Assembly: GCF_020733635.1 (NCBI RefSeq)
Contig: NZ_JAJFZL010000001.1
Location: 6,882,001-6,946,000, forward strand
Length of the DNA: 64,000 nucleotides
Direction: 5' to 3'
Source of the DNA: Nocardia spumae
GTDB lineage: Bacteria > Actinomycetota > Actinomycetes > Mycobacteriales > Mycobacteriaceae
How positions within the stretch are numbered: the stretch's first letter is position 1; the number at the start of each line of letters is the position of its first letter. Under the pieces are notes generated by a model. It was given only the letters and a program-made list of their open reading frames with translations. It made no database searches and was not told the origin of the DNA. Both the position numbers and the translations under genes were made by a program. This document shows positions 24,804-33,393 of the stretch, one piece after another.

Positions 24804-25334
24804 TCAGCTCGGCAATACCGGAACTATCTGTTCACCAACACTATTCAGCGAATGGCACGGATCCCCGGAGTTATCCAAGGCCAGGCTCCCGATCACTGTC
24901 AGCTCGATGGCTCCTTGACCGCTCGGGAAAACGACATCACAAGTCAGATCCTTCGTCGCCCCGTCAACGCGAAATTGCTGCCCTGCTCTTCCAGCGATTG
25001 TTACGCCTTGGACGTCTACGTTGCCTTCCTTGCCAGTGACCTCTTGGACCGAGTGGTTACCGGAGAGCACAGCGAGCGTGTACTGCTTGCCCTTCCAGTT
25101 ACAGATCTCCCACCCGCTCTGGTGCACGCCGGCGATCCCGCTCTGCTTCGTCGACGGGTCCACCCCGGCCCGCCGCAGGACGTCATCGGGGATCTGGGTG
25201 CAGGGGTCCCACAGGGTGGCGGTCGCGGCACTCGTCGCGGGATCGGCCGAGCTGTTCCCATCCCCGCTGTTACAGGCCGCCAGCACCGGCACGACGGCCG
25301 CGAGCAGGACTATCGCAAGACGGCGAGCCACCAT
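24804..25334 (-). CDS. DUF3558 family lipoprotein
   Basis: A 176-residue lipoprotein with lipobox VLAACNSG (Cys about 20), a Ser/Ala-rich linker, and a DUF3558-type domain with paired cysteines and the motifs WDPCTQIPDDVLRRAGVDP and GWEICNWKGKQYTLAVLSGN. I chose ATG 25334, preceded by a G-rich site, because it starts the signal peptide properly. DUF3558 lipoproteins are common in Nocardia and mycobacteria and often lie in ESX or surface-protein clusters, but their role is unknown. First gene of the four-gene EspG cluster. Confidence 0.82.
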   Translation of the reverse strand: MVARRLAIVLLAAVVPVLAACNSGDGNSSADPATSAATATLWDPCTQIPDDVLRRAGVDPSTKQSGIAGVHQSGWEICNWKGKQYTLAVLSGNHSVQEVTGKEGNVDVQGVTIAGRAGQQFRVDGATKDLTCDVVFPSGQGAIELTVIGSLALDNSGDPCHSLNSVGEQIVPVLPS

Positions 25335-25656
25335 CCGCCCCCCTTCGGTTCGATCGTGGTACACCTGGTCAGCCGACTTTATCAAACCGGCTCCGGCGGC
25401 AGCGACCGCAAGTCGGGGCCCGCTCGGACCGCCGGCGGGGGAGCGACCGGCAGCTCGGGCGGCATCGGCGGCGAGTGGCCGATTCGTCCGGATGATCCAG
25501 TCCCCGTGCGCATTCCGCCGTCCCGCGTCCCTCGCGGGCGCGCGATCGAGACGCGCACCCGATCACCACTCGGCGCATCCGCTCGTGCCCTTGTTAACGA
25601 ATCATGAGGGAAGCCCTATTGTGAACAATAGTGTTCGTAGAACTTGGGAGTACGCG
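25335..25656. promoter_or_regulatory. 322-base divergent intergenic region
   Basis: This region separates the DUF3558 lipoprotein cluster (minus) from the short-chain dehydrogenase (plus). No gene is convincing here. Two overlapping palindromes sit at 25616-25636, close to the dehydrogenase start. Confidence 0.5.
25616..25636. promoter_or_regulatory. Overlapping palindromes upstream of SDR gene
   Basis: CTATTG-TGAA-CAATAG (25616-25631) and GAACA-ATAG-TGTTC (25623-25636) share bases, 21 bases before ATG 25657. They look like a TetR-type operator pair over the promoter. No regulator gene is adjacent, so the controlling factor is elsewhere. Confidence 0.5.
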
Positions 25657-26514
25657 ATGAAAGTTCTGACCGGCCGGAAATGCCTGATCACCGGCGCGGC
25701 CAGCGGAATCGGGCGGGCCACCGCGCTGGCGGCCGCTGCCCAGGGGATGCGGCTGGTCCTGACCGATATCGACGCCGCGGGCCTGGCCGATACGGCAGCA
25801 CTGGTCCAGGCCGCGGGCGGCACGGTGCTGAACACCCGCACCCTCGACGTCTCCGACTACGAGTCCGTCACCGCATGGGCCGATCAGGTGCACGACGAGC
25901 ACGGCAGCCTCGACGTGGTCATGAATATCGCCGGTATCGCCGCCTGGGGCACGGTGGAGAATCTCGAGCATCGGCATTGGAAGTCGATGGTCGACGTCAA
26001 TCTGATGGGCCCGATCCACATCATCGAGAACTTCGTGCCGCCCATGGTGCGCGCCGGACGCGGCGGACATCTGGTCAACGTCTCCTCGGCCGCCGGACTC
26101 CTCGCACTGCCCTGGCACGCGGCCTACAGCGCATCGAAATTCGGCCTGCGCGGCGTCTCGGAGGTACTGCGCTTCGATCTGGAGCGGCACGACATCGGCG
26201 TGAGCCTCGTGGTGCCCGGTGCGGTCCGGACGCCGCTGGTCGGGACGGTCCAGATCGTCGGGGTCGATCGCGAGGATCCGCGCGTGCAACGGATCGTGAA
26301 GCTGTTCGAGGGATATGCGGTCACCCCGGAGAAGGTCGCCGACCGGATCATCGCGGGGGTGCGGCGCAATCGCTATCTGGTGCACACCTCGCCCGATATC
26401 CGGATCGGCTACTGGTTCGCGCGAAAATTCGCCTGGCCGTACGAGATGGTCGCGCGATTCGCCAACCGCCGATTCGACACACTGCTGCCCGCGAGTTCGC
26501 CGGCCACTCAGTAA
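25657..26514 (+). CDS. Short-chain dehydrogenase/reductase
   Basis: A 285-residue classical SDR. The cofactor loop is TGAASGIG (12-19), NIAG is at ~91-94, the catalytic Ser is in VNVSSAAG (~142-148), and Tyr158 and Lys162 are in YSASK. Asp at the end of beta2 (LVLTDIDAAG) favours NAD over NADP. The C-terminus has an amphipathic segment (WFARKFAWPYEMVARFANRR) that may touch the membrane, as in several mycobacterial SDRs acting on lipids or steroids. GGGAG precedes ATG 25657. Substrate unknown. Confidence 0.88.
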   Translation: MKVLTGRKCLITGAASGIGRATALAAAAQGMRLVLTDIDAAGLADTAALVQAAGGTVLNTRTLDVSDYESVTAWADQVHDEHGSLDVVMNIAGIAAWGTVENLEHRHWKSMVDVNLMGPIHIIENFVPPMVRAGRGGHLVNVSSAAGLLALPWHAAYSASKFGLRGVSEVLRFDLERHDIGVSLVVPGAVRTPLVGTVQIVGVDREDPRVQRIVKLFEGYAVTPEKVADRIIAGVRRNRYLVHTSPDIRIGYWFARKFAWPYEMVARFANRRFDTLLPASSPATQ

Positions 26515-27194
26515 GGGGTCACACAGACCACGAAATGCCGTTCGCTGTAGACGAATCCGCGATCACCGCTCGAACAGCTGTTGACATCGGCGGTGCCGTG
26601 CTTGACCTCGACGACCCGCACCCGTCCCGGAACAGCGACCGCGCAGTCGACCGGCTTCGGGCTGCCGTCGGCGACGTTCATGCAGGCGCCGGTGACCCAG
26701 TTGTAGTCCAGGCACAGTGTGTCGGTGGCGCCCCCGGGCAGCGTCTCGGCGACGGACTTGTCCGCGTCGCCCGGGCAGTGCGCGCCGTCGGCGACCTTGG
26801 TGGTGACCCGGTAGCGCGAATCCTTGCTCTCACAGCTGGACTTCTGTACCGGAGCGCCGCCGTCGGGCGCCGGGGCGACGAGTCCCGCGACACAGTCGCC
26901 CACCGCCACCGGCTCGGCCGGATGCTTCTCGTCGGCGCCCTTGTTCAGCACCAGCGGCTCCTCCGGATGGGCGGAGGTGGCGGCCGCGCTGGGCGATGCC
27001 GCCGGGGTCTCGGCGGCCACCGGCACCGCGCTGGTGGACCTGACCACTTGCGTTGCCGCGGTGTGTGTCTCATCCGAGCCGTGCCGGTTCGCGGTGAACG
27101 ACAACGCCGCCGCGATCAGGCATGCCGCCGACAACGCGGCAGCGATTACGAAACCCGTGAGAGTGACACCGGCCTGAACACGTCGGCGCGACAC
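26508..27194 (-). CDS. LppU-like membrane-anchored extracytoplasmic protein
   Basis: A 228-residue protein from GTG 27194, with TGGAGGACGGGTAC just upstream. One membrane helix lies near the N-terminus (LTGFVIAAALSAACLIAAAL), followed by a Ser/Ala/Thr linker and a Cys-rich domain: VGDCVAG, SSCESKDSRYRVT, HCPG, TLCLDYNWVTGACMN, VDCAV. This spacing resembles the LppU family, whose function is unknown. The cysteines probably form disulfides outside the membrane. It ends convergently with the SDR gene, overlapping it by 7 bases. Confidence 0.65.
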   Translation of the reverse strand: MSRRRVQAGVTLTGFVIAAALSAACLIAAALSFTANRHGSDETHTAATQVVRSTSAVPVAAETPAASPSAAATSAHPEEPLVLNKGADEKHPAEPVAVGDCVAGLVAPAPDGGAPVQKSSCESKDSRYRVTTKVADGAHCPGDADKSVAETLPGGATDTLCLDYNWVTGACMNVADGSPKPVDCAVAVPGRVRVVEVKHGTADVNSCSSGDRGFVYSERHFVVCVTPY

Positions 27195-27495
27195 GTACCC
27201 GTCCTCCAGAGTGGTAACACTTCGAACCACCCGGAACGATGATCGAAGAACACTTGCGATTAGCAGCCCGCTTTGCAGCCCTCGGAAATGCATACACCAT
27301 CCGAGCGGTCCCGTCGAGGCAGCGGGCTGGCAAATAGAAATCTTTCATTTTCACTCAACCGCTTGATTACAATTGCGCAACAATACCTTTCACGGGGTTC
27401 CGGAATTTCCAAGTCTGGCAATTAGCGTTCGACGCGATATTGTCACCTTCCGTCCGGACCGCTCGGCCGGAAGTTCTCGTGAGAAGGAATCTCGA
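27195..27495. promoter_or_regulatory. 301-base divergent intergenic region, relatively AT-rich
   Basis: This region lies between the LppU-like gene (minus) and a glycine-zipper secreted protein (plus). It is noticeably less GC-rich than its surroundings around 27340-27440, which fits promoter DNA. AGAAGGAATCTCGA precedes ATG 27496. No RNA or gene is recognised. Confidence 0.5.
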
Positions 27496-28116
27496 ATGAA
27501 GTTCGGCACGTTCGCCGTAACCTCGATCCTGGCAGCGGCCGCGGTCGGGATCAGTGCGGGAACCGTGAATGCCAGTCCATCGGCCGCCCCGCCGGCCGCC
27601 GCCAAAGAGATCACCGCATCCGGAGTCGAACAGGGAGTCGGCTATCACGCTGTACTCAGCGACTTTTCGCGGGTGCTGACCACGGTCGTCGATCATGGAC
27701 GATTCGAAGTCAACCACGACGCCACCGCCGTCGACCTGAAGTCCGACAACGGCACCTCCCTCGTCACGGTGCCGCTGGCGTACAAGGTCAAGGGCACGAC
27801 GGTGCACGTCGCGCAGCACATCAGCGAGGACGGCCACAAGGTCGTGCTCGAACCCAAGGCCACGGCCACCGAGATCGGTGAGATGCAGCCGATCAACTCG
27901 ATGGCCCGGCTGACCAACGAAATCAATCAGAACGTCGTCGGCATGGTGATCGGCGGCGTACTCGGCGGCCTCATCGGCACCGTGCTGGGCATGGGCTTCC
28001 TGAGCATCGTCACCGGGCCGATCGGCTTGGTCATCGGCGCCATCGCCGGTGGCTACGCCATGGGCGGCCAGCCGTTCATGGACGCGGTCAACGCGGTCGT
28101 CAGCGGACAGCCCTGA
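27496..28116 (+). CDS. Secreted glycine-zipper protein (DUF8020-like family, Nocardia type)
   Basis: A 206-residue protein with a signal peptide (cleavage near VNASP, ~residue 27), a soluble beta-rich domain (~45-135, containing VPLAYKVKGTTVHVAQHIS) and a C-terminal glycine-zipper hairpin: VVGMVIGGVLGGLIGTVLGM and GPIGLVIGAIAGGYAMGG. Two related proteins are encoded at 39045-39758 and 40062-40763. The zipper suggests membrane insertion or oligomerisation at the cell envelope. I recall such proteins as abundant in Nocardia, without a known function. Confidence 0.7.
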   Translation: MKFGTFAVTSILAAAAVGISAGTVNASPSAAPPAAAKEITASGVEQGVGYHAVLSDFSRVLTTVVDHGRFEVNHDATAVDLKSDNGTSLVTVPLAYKVKGTTVHVAQHISEDGHKVVLEPKATATEIGEMQPINSMARLTNEINQNVVGMVIGGVLGGLIGTVLGMGFLSIVTGPIGLVIGAIAGGYAMGGQPFMDAVNAVVSGQP

Positions 28117-28230
28117 TCGTCACCGGTGTCGTGGGGCGAACCGCGCCGCCCCGCGACACCGGGTACGGGTTTTTCGGACATCGGGGCTTACTGCTTGCAC
28201 CACCGGCGAATTCGTGGCTCAATCCGAAGA

Positions 28231-28905
28231 ATGGCCGGCGAACCGCACAGATGGGTCACGACAGCCGAGACCGATACGGTCGTGCTGCGAGATCTTGCTT
28301 CCGGACGTGCGGTGGAGATCGTGCGGCCCGATGAGCAGGAGCTGCCGGAGCCGCTGCTGCGCGAGGTCGAGACGCTGGTCTTCGACTGGGCCAATCTGCT
28401 CACCCAGTACGACGCCTGGTCGGATATCCACGCCCTGTACCGGCGTGAGCCCGATACCGTCTTCCGCGCGCTGAGCTGGCTGCTGGCACTGTGGGCGGTG
28501 GTCGGCGAGACCCGGGTCGGCAAACCCGCCGATGCCATCATTCGCGATCTCGACTATCGCGGGGGCTGGCGGGAGATACACAGCGCCGAGGACGAACGTA
28601 TCTGGACCGGACTGACGCAGCGGGTACGGCTGGGTGGCATCGCGGCCCTCACCGAGGACCCGCGCGCACTGCGCGCCTATTACGACGCCTGGACGGAATC
28701 CGCCGACATCGGCCCGATGCTGTTGCAGCACACTCTGATTCACCTGGACGCACTGAGCCAGGACATGGACCGGGCGGGAATCCGGGCACGTGGACTCGCC
28801 GCCGGGCTACTCGATCACACCGAACCCGATCCGGGGCCGCGGCGGCGGCTGTGTTTCCGGCCGTCGCGGCCCGACGATCCGGACGGGTTACGCGACCTCG
28901 GCTGA
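28231..28905 (+). CDS. Hypothetical protein
   Basis: A 224-residue soluble protein rich in Asp, Arg and Trp. It begins MAGEPHRWVTTAETDTVVLR and has helical stretches (FDWANLLTQYDAWSDIHALY, VFRALSWLLALWAVVGETRV, MLLQHTLIHLDALSQDMDRA). No known domain. ATG 28231 is chosen because the upstream in-frame extension has non-coding-like composition. It ends by overlapping the convergent flavin reductase by 18 bases. Confidence 0.6.
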   Translation: MAGEPHRWVTTAETDTVVLRDLASGRAVEIVRPDEQELPEPLLREVETLVFDWANLLTQYDAWSDIHALYRREPDTVFRALSWLLALWAVVGETRVGKPADAIIRDLDYRGGWREIHSAEDERIWTGLTQRVRLGGIAALTEDPRALRAYYDAWTESADIGPMLLQHTLIHLDALSQDMDRAGIRARGLAAGLLDHTEPDPGPRRRLCFRPSRPDDPDGLRDLG

Positions 28906-29412
28906 GGCCGGATCGGCCCCGGGGTGCAGGCGACGGAACCTACTGCCGTGGAACACCAGCGGTTCGTGCTCCGAGCGCGTCGCCAGGCGCGTGATCCGCA
29001 CCAGGACGACCTGATGATCACCGGCCGACACCTGAGCGTGCACGGAGCCCTCCAGCCACGCGGCGGCGCCCCCGACGAAGATCGAATCGCCTGCTCCACG
29101 GCTCAATTCGACATCACGGAAGCGATCACCGTCGCGGCTGCTCATCTTCTGAGCGGCCACGTCCTGATGCGCGCTGAGCAGACTCAGGCCGAGCCGCCGG
29201 GCGCCGACGAGTGTGGGCCAGGTGGTCGAGCTGTTCTGTACACAGAACGAGACGAGCGGCGGATCGAGGGAAACCGGTACGAAGGTACTCACCACGAGGC
29301 CGGCCGGTGCGCCGTCGGCTTCGGCGCACACCGCGACCACGCCGCTGGGGAAATGCGCGAAGGCGCGGCGTAAACCGGCGCTGTCGGAGGGTATTTCGAT
29401 CAGTTCAGACAT
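28888..29412 (-). CDS. Flavin reductase family protein
   Basis: A 174-residue flavin reductase-like (NADH:FMN/FAD oxidoreductase) protein: RRAFAHFPSGVVAVCAEADG, VVSTFVPVSLDPPLVSFCVQ, FVGGAAAWLEGSVHAQVSAG and the ligand histidine in AGDHQVVLVRI. It would reduce flavin with NAD(P)H for two-component monooxygenases. It is the last gene of the organosulfur array, 30 bases after the SfnB-like gene, so it probably feeds the FMN- and FAD-dependent monooxygenases upstream. Confidence 0.88.
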   Translation of the reverse strand: MSELIEIPSDSAGLRRAFAHFPSGVVAVCAEADGAPAGLVVSTFVPVSLDPPLVSFCVQNSSTTWPTLVGARRLGLSLLSAHQDVAAQKMSSRDGDRFRDVELSRGAGDSIFVGGAAAWLEGSVHAQVSAGDHQVVLVRITRLATRSEHEPLVFHGSRFRRLHPGADPASAEVA

Positions 29413-29442
29413 GAGTTACCACTTCTCGGCGAACGTCGCGGG

Positions 29443-30684
29443 TCAGATGACCCCGTGCAGCGGGGGTGCGGTGCCGTTCAGCACCGCGCGTCCGATGTGC
29501 TGGTACTTCCAGCGCACCGGATCGTGCAGGGTGTGGGTGCGGGCGTTGCGCCAGAACCGATCGAGATTCAGATCGGCTGCCGCACTGCGGGTCCCACTCA
29601 CCTCGAACAGAGCGCTCGACACCTCGTTCGCGGCCCGGTCCGCGGTGATCTTCGCGGTCGCGACGGCGACCGAGGACGCGGCCACGAGTTCGGCGGCCTC
29701 CTCCGGCTCCAGCGAGCCGGAACTCGTCAGCGCGACACTGTGATCCACCGCCCGTGCCGCCACCTCGAAGGTGGCCTCGGCCGCGGACACCTCGACCACG
29801 AGCTCTCCGATGCGCTGAATCACCAAGGGATCCTCGCTCGCCCGCTCGACCCCGGCCTCGAACCACGGCCGGCTGCGAGTGCGCACGAAATCGGCCGCCG
29901 CGTCCAGTGCGCCCCGCGCGATCCCCACATCGATCGCCACGTGCAACAACTGGGCGAAGGAACCGAATCCGGTCGGCGCGCGCACCGCCGCGTCGCGGGC
30001 GATCAACTGGTCCCCCGCGACCCGCACCGCGTCCAGCGTGACCGTACCGCTGCCCGTGGTGCGCTGGCCGATCCCGTTCCAGTCGTCGACGATGGTCACG
30101 CCCGCGGTGTCGGCGGGCAGGAAGGCGATGTACTCACCGGGTTCCAGGCCGCTGCGCCGGGCCGGATCGTCCAGGCGGGTCAGCACGGCGAGCACATCGG
30201 CGAACAACGAACCCGTGCAATAGTATTTGGCGCCGTCGATCCGGAAGCCGTCGTCGTCCGGCCGCAGCGTGGTGCCGACCTCGGCCACGGTGGCGCCGCT
30301 CCGCTCCGATTGCGCATTCGCGATCCGCGCGCCCGCCAGCACCCGTCCGAAATAGCGCTCCCGCTGGGCGCGAGTTCCCGCCAGCCGCAACAGATTCAGA
30401 TAGACGAAATGACTGTGCGGTATCTGCGCGATATTCGGATCCGCCACCGCCAGCAACCGGAACACCTCGGCGACCTCACTCGGCGGCAGATCCGCGCCAC
30501 CGAATTCCGCCGGCACCGACACGGCGAGCAAACCGCTGGCCGAGAGCCGATCCAATTCGTCGTAGGGCAGTTCGCGGGCACTGTCGCGGCGGGCCGCGGT
30601 CAGCGCGAATTCCGCGGCCAGCGCGGCCGCCGTCTCGCGCGCCTGGGCCACCGAGGTGATCCGCCCGGCGGCGACGGCAGTCAT
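29443..30684 (-). CDS. SfnB-like acyl-CoA dehydrogenase-fold monooxygenase
   Basis: A 413-residue flavoprotein of the acyl-CoA dehydrogenase fold: N-terminal helical domain (VPAEFGGADLPPSEVAEVFR), middle beta domain (AQSERSGATVAEVGTTLRPD, IDGAKYYCTGSLFADVLAVL, WNGIGQRTTGSGTVTLDAVR) and a C-terminal helical bundle ending ARTHTLHDPVRWKYQHIGR. The HDP segment and the lack of the usual catalytic Glu fit the SfnB/DszC/TdsC group, which use reduced flavin and O2 and not acyl-CoA. Its ATG overlaps the SfnG-like stop (ATGA). Likely role: oxygenation or desulfurisation of an organosulfur compound under sulfate starvation. Confidence 0.85.
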   Translation of the reverse strand: MTAVAAGRITSVAQARETAAALAAEFALTAARRDSARELPYDELDRLSASGLLAVSVPAEFGGADLPPSEVAEVFRLLAVADPNIAQIPHSHFVYLNLLRLAGTRAQRERYFGRVLAGARIANAQSERSGATVAEVGTTLRPDDDGFRIDGAKYYCTGSLFADVLAVLTRLDDPARRSGLEPGEYIAFLPADTAGVTIVDDWNGIGQRTTGSGTVTLDAVRVAGDQLIARDAAVRAPTGFGSFAQLLHVAIDVGIARGALDAAADFVRTRSRPWFEAGVERASEDPLVIQRIGELVVEVSAAEATFEVAARAVDHSVALTSSGSLEPEEAAELVAASSVAVATAKITADRAANEVSSALFEVSGTRSAAADLNLDRFWRNARTHTLHDPVRWKYQHIGRAVLNGTAPPLHGVI

Positions 30685-31799
30685 CGACTCGCCGCCAATT
30701 CGGGTTCGCGCTGTGCCTCCAACTCCCGGACCAGCGGCAGCACCTTCCGACCGAAGTACTCGATCTCCTCCTGGAAGTGCAGGAAACCACCGAGGATCAG
30801 ATCCACCCCCAGATCGCGGTAGGCCACGATGCGCTCGGCGATCTGCTCCGGAGTTCCGATCAGCTGGGTGCGGAAGCCGTCGTTGTACTGGACCAGATCC
30901 TCGTAGGTGGAATCGGCCCACATCCCCTTACCGTCCTTGGTGGCGGAACCGGCCTGCTGCACGGCATCCCGGAACCCCTCGACGGCGGGCCTGTTGGCCT
31001 TCTCGATGATTTCGCGGAGAGTATCGCGGGCTTCTTTCTCCGTGTCGCGGGCGATGATGAATCCGTTCAGGCCGAATTTCACCTCGCGATTGTTCGCCCG
31101 CGCGACGGCCCGCACATCGTCGATCTGCTCGACGACGCCGTCGAAATCCTTGCCGTTGGAGAAGTACCAATCGGAGAACTTGCCCCCGTTGCGGCGGGCC
31201 GCACTGGAGTTACCGCCTTGGAACAGTTCGGGATTCGGGCGCTCCGGGGTATTCAGCGGCTTGGGCTTGAGAGTGAAGTCGCGTATGCGATAGAAATCTC
31301 CGGCGAAGTTCACGTTGTCCTCGGTCCAGATCTTGCGGATCACCTCGAGGAATTCGGCGCTACGACGGTAGCGCTCGTCGTGTTCGAGCCACGGCTCGCC
31401 CAGAGCCTGGAATTCGCCGGCGAACCAGCCGGAGACGACATTGATGGCGAAGCGGCCATTGGAGAGGTGGTCGGCGGTGGCGCCGAATTTCGCCAGCACG
31501 GCCGGATGCCACAGCCCCGGGTGGATGGCAGCGATCACCTTCAGGCGCTCGGTCGCGCCGAGCAGCGCCAGGCTGAACGAGGTCGATTCGTGCTGGAATT
31601 CGGCACCGTAGGAGGCGGTGTAGCGGACCTGGGACAGCGCGTAGTCGAAACCGTTGCGCTCCGCGGTCTGGGCGAGCTTCTTGTTGTACTCGAAATCCCA
31701 GCTGGTGCGCTGTTCGATAGCACTGGTGACCAGGCCGCCGCTGACATTGGGGACCCAGTAGGCGAACTGCGTCTGCTCGGCGATCTTCTCCGTTGTCAT
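30681..31799 (-). CDS. SfnG-like FMN-dependent dimethylsulfone monooxygenase (LLM class)
   Basis: A 372-residue luciferase-like TIM-barrel protein. Blocks are FAYWVPNVSGGLVTSAIEQR, YALSQVRYTASYGAEFQHES, AAIHPGLWHPAVLAKFGATA, NVVSGWFAGEFQALGEPWLE, ELFQGGNSSAARR and LGVDLILGGFLHFQEEIEYF. The WFAGEFQALG and GGNSSAARR patterns are those of SfnG, which turns dimethylsulfone into methanesulfinate using FMNH2 and O2. GGAGAG precedes ATG 31799. Coupled by ATGA to the SfnB-like gene. Its upstream gap contains a very strong hairpin (31832-31876). Confidence 0.9.
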   Translation of the reverse strand: MTTEKIAEQTQFAYWVPNVSGGLVTSAIEQRTSWDFEYNKKLAQTAERNGFDYALSQVRYTASYGAEFQHESTSFSLALLGATERLKVIAAIHPGLWHPAVLAKFGATADHLSNGRFAINVVSGWFAGEFQALGEPWLEHDERYRRSAEFLEVIRKIWTEDNVNFAGDFYRIRDFTLKPKPLNTPERPNPELFQGGNSSAARRNGGKFSDWYFSNGKDFDGVVEQIDDVRAVARANNREVKFGLNGFIIARDTEKEARDTLREIIEKANRPAVEGFRDAVQQAGSATKDGKGMWADSTYEDLVQYNDGFRTQLIGTPEQIAERIVAYRDLGVDLILGGFLHFQEEIEYFGRKVLPLVRELEAQREPELAASR

Positions 31800-31831
31800 C
31801 GGCTCTCCAAGGGTGCGGTGGGGACGGGTGC

Positions 31832-31876
31832 GGTCTGAGCGCCGGATGCGGCAACCAGGCATCCGGCGCTCAGACC
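31832..31876 (-). terminator. Perfect 18-bp-arm hairpin between StyA-like and SfnG-like genes
   Basis: GGTCTGAGCGCCGGATGC and its exact complement GCATCCGGCGCTCAGACC flank a 9-base loop. It lies after the StyA-like stop and only 33 bases before the SfnG-like start. No T-run follows, so it could be a partial terminator, an mRNA stabiliser/processing site or a regulatory structure and not a simple end of transcript. Confidence 0.75.
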
Positions 31877-31942
31877 AGCTCAGCACCGAGGTCCTGCGGC
31901 GACGAGGATTTGAATCCGCAGGAACAAATCGCCGGTGCGGGT

Positions 31943-33316
31943 TTACACCGCCGCCGGTTCGTAGGTGGAACGTTCGAAGCGGCCGGCCGGCTGGAAACGC
32001 GAGACCAGTTCGTCGGCGTTCTCGCCGGTGATGGCCTCGAGCAGGCCGTCGGCATCGGCCAAGGAGTTGATCTCCAGGAGCGGCTGCGGCTTGTGCAGGG
32101 TGCTGACCAACGTCGACGCGACTCGCTGATCGACAGCCGCGGCGGCGAAGAACTTGCCGCCGATCTCGGCGAATTCCGGATCGCTCAGGAACAGGCGGGT
32201 CACCTTGTTGGCGGCATCCGAGCGCGCGGCCAGGAAATCGTTGTACTGCTCGGTGATCCAATCGGCGTCGAAGGCGCCCTCGTGCGCGGCCGCCGCGGCC
32301 ACCAGCCGCTGTGCCTGGATAAGGCCGCTCTGCGCGCCCTGCCCGGCGATCGGATCGTAGGCGACCGCGGTGTCACCGAGCGCCGCCACCGGATGGCCGC
32401 TCGCGGTGACCCCCACGCCCCGGCGCACCACCGGACGCACCGCGCCCTTGAGCCAGGAATGCGGATCCTCCTCGATGACCTGCGCGGACTGCACCTCCGG
32501 CAGATCCCAGTCGATGTAGTCGCGGTACAGATCCTTGGCGATCTGCAGCGCCGACGCCGCCGAATCGGCCTTGGCGAACCGCTCGTCCCAATCACTGCCC
32601 GGACGGGCCCAGGCCAGGAACGCCCAGGTCGGACCGGCGTCCTTGTGCAGGTACGGGCCCCACCACGCCTCGCCCTGATCGGCGAAGATGGAGAACAGGC
32701 TGTGCGCGCCGCCCTCGGTGGAACGGTGCGCGAAAACCTCGGGGCCGTAACCCAACCCCTTGACCGTGACGGTCAGCAGATGGCGCTGCGGCGCGTCGTA
32801 GACCGAACGCTCCTCGTCGATCGGGAACAGCTCCGACAACCCGCCCTTACCGGTGGCGACCAGTGTCAGATCGTTCTCCCCGGCGATGCGGTCCAAGCTG
32901 TCGGTGTCCACCCGGTCCACCACGAACGTGCCACCCTGCTCGAGGAAGGTGGTCAGGCGCTCGTCGGCTTTGAGGCGGGTGTCGACGGCGAGGCCGACGA
33001 AACCGTCGAAGAAGCCGTCGAAGCCGATCAGCTCCGGACGCTCCCGGCCCGGACCCGCGATCCGCACACTCAGACCGGTGTGGTTCGGCGCCCGATCGGC
33101 GTACGTGTCGAGCCCCAGGGCGGATTCGGCGGCCTGCGCCTCACCGAAGACCAGGGCCGTGCCGGTGGCGGGCACGTCATCGCGCAGGCTCTTCTGATCA
33201 CGGTCGCTGTAGATGGTGACGTCGAAGCCGGCGCGCTGGAGTCCCAGAGCGGCGGTGACACCGGCGATACCGGCTCCGACTATGGCTGCGGTGCGTTTCG
33301 AATTCTGTTTCGTCAT
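31943..33316 (-). CDS. StyA-like FAD-dependent monooxygenase (styrene/indole monooxygenase family)
   Basis: A 457-residue protein. The N-terminal FAD fingerprint is AAIVGAGIAGVTAALGLQRAG (GxGxxG at ~14-19). The substrate domain has QGGTFVVDRVDTDSLDRIAG, HLLTVTVKGLGYGPEVFAHR and WWGPYLHKDAGPTW. The second FAD motif is VALGDTAVAYDPIAGQGAQSG. This matches the StyA group, which epoxidises or sulfoxidises aromatic substrates with FADH2 from a separate reductase; the flavin reductase at the end of the cluster could serve. Context favours an organosulfur or aromatic substrate over styrene itself. No good ribosome binding site precedes the ATG. Confidence 0.85.
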   Translation of the reverse strand: MTKQNSKRTAAIVGAGIAGVTAALGLQRAGFDVTIYSDRDQKSLRDDVPATGTALVFGEAQAAESALGLDTYADRAPNHTGLSVRIAGPGRERPELIGFDGFFDGFVGLAVDTRLKADERLTTFLEQGGTFVVDRVDTDSLDRIAGENDLTLVATGKGGLSELFPIDEERSVYDAPQRHLLTVTVKGLGYGPEVFAHRSTEGGAHSLFSIFADQGEAWWGPYLHKDAGPTWAFLAWARPGSDWDERFAKADSAASALQIAKDLYRDYIDWDLPEVQSAQVIEEDPHSWLKGAVRPVVRRGVGVTASGHPVAALGDTAVAYDPIAGQGAQSGLIQAQRLVAAAAAHEGAFDADWITEQYNDFLAARSDAANKVTRLFLSDPEFAEIGGKFFAAAAVDQRVASTLVSTLHKPQPLLEINSLADADGLLEAITGENADELVSRFQPAGRFERSTYEPAAV

Positions 33317-33393
33317 AACGAAATACTGCGCCGGTCAGCGGCTTTCGTTGACAGTTGCGATCACCGGGAATCGATGTCGGCGCGCCGCCGCGC

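Noticed and set aside
28126..28230. Upstream extension of the hypothetical protein at 28231
   Set aside because: The extra residues are Arg/His-rich without coding character, so I use ATG 28231.
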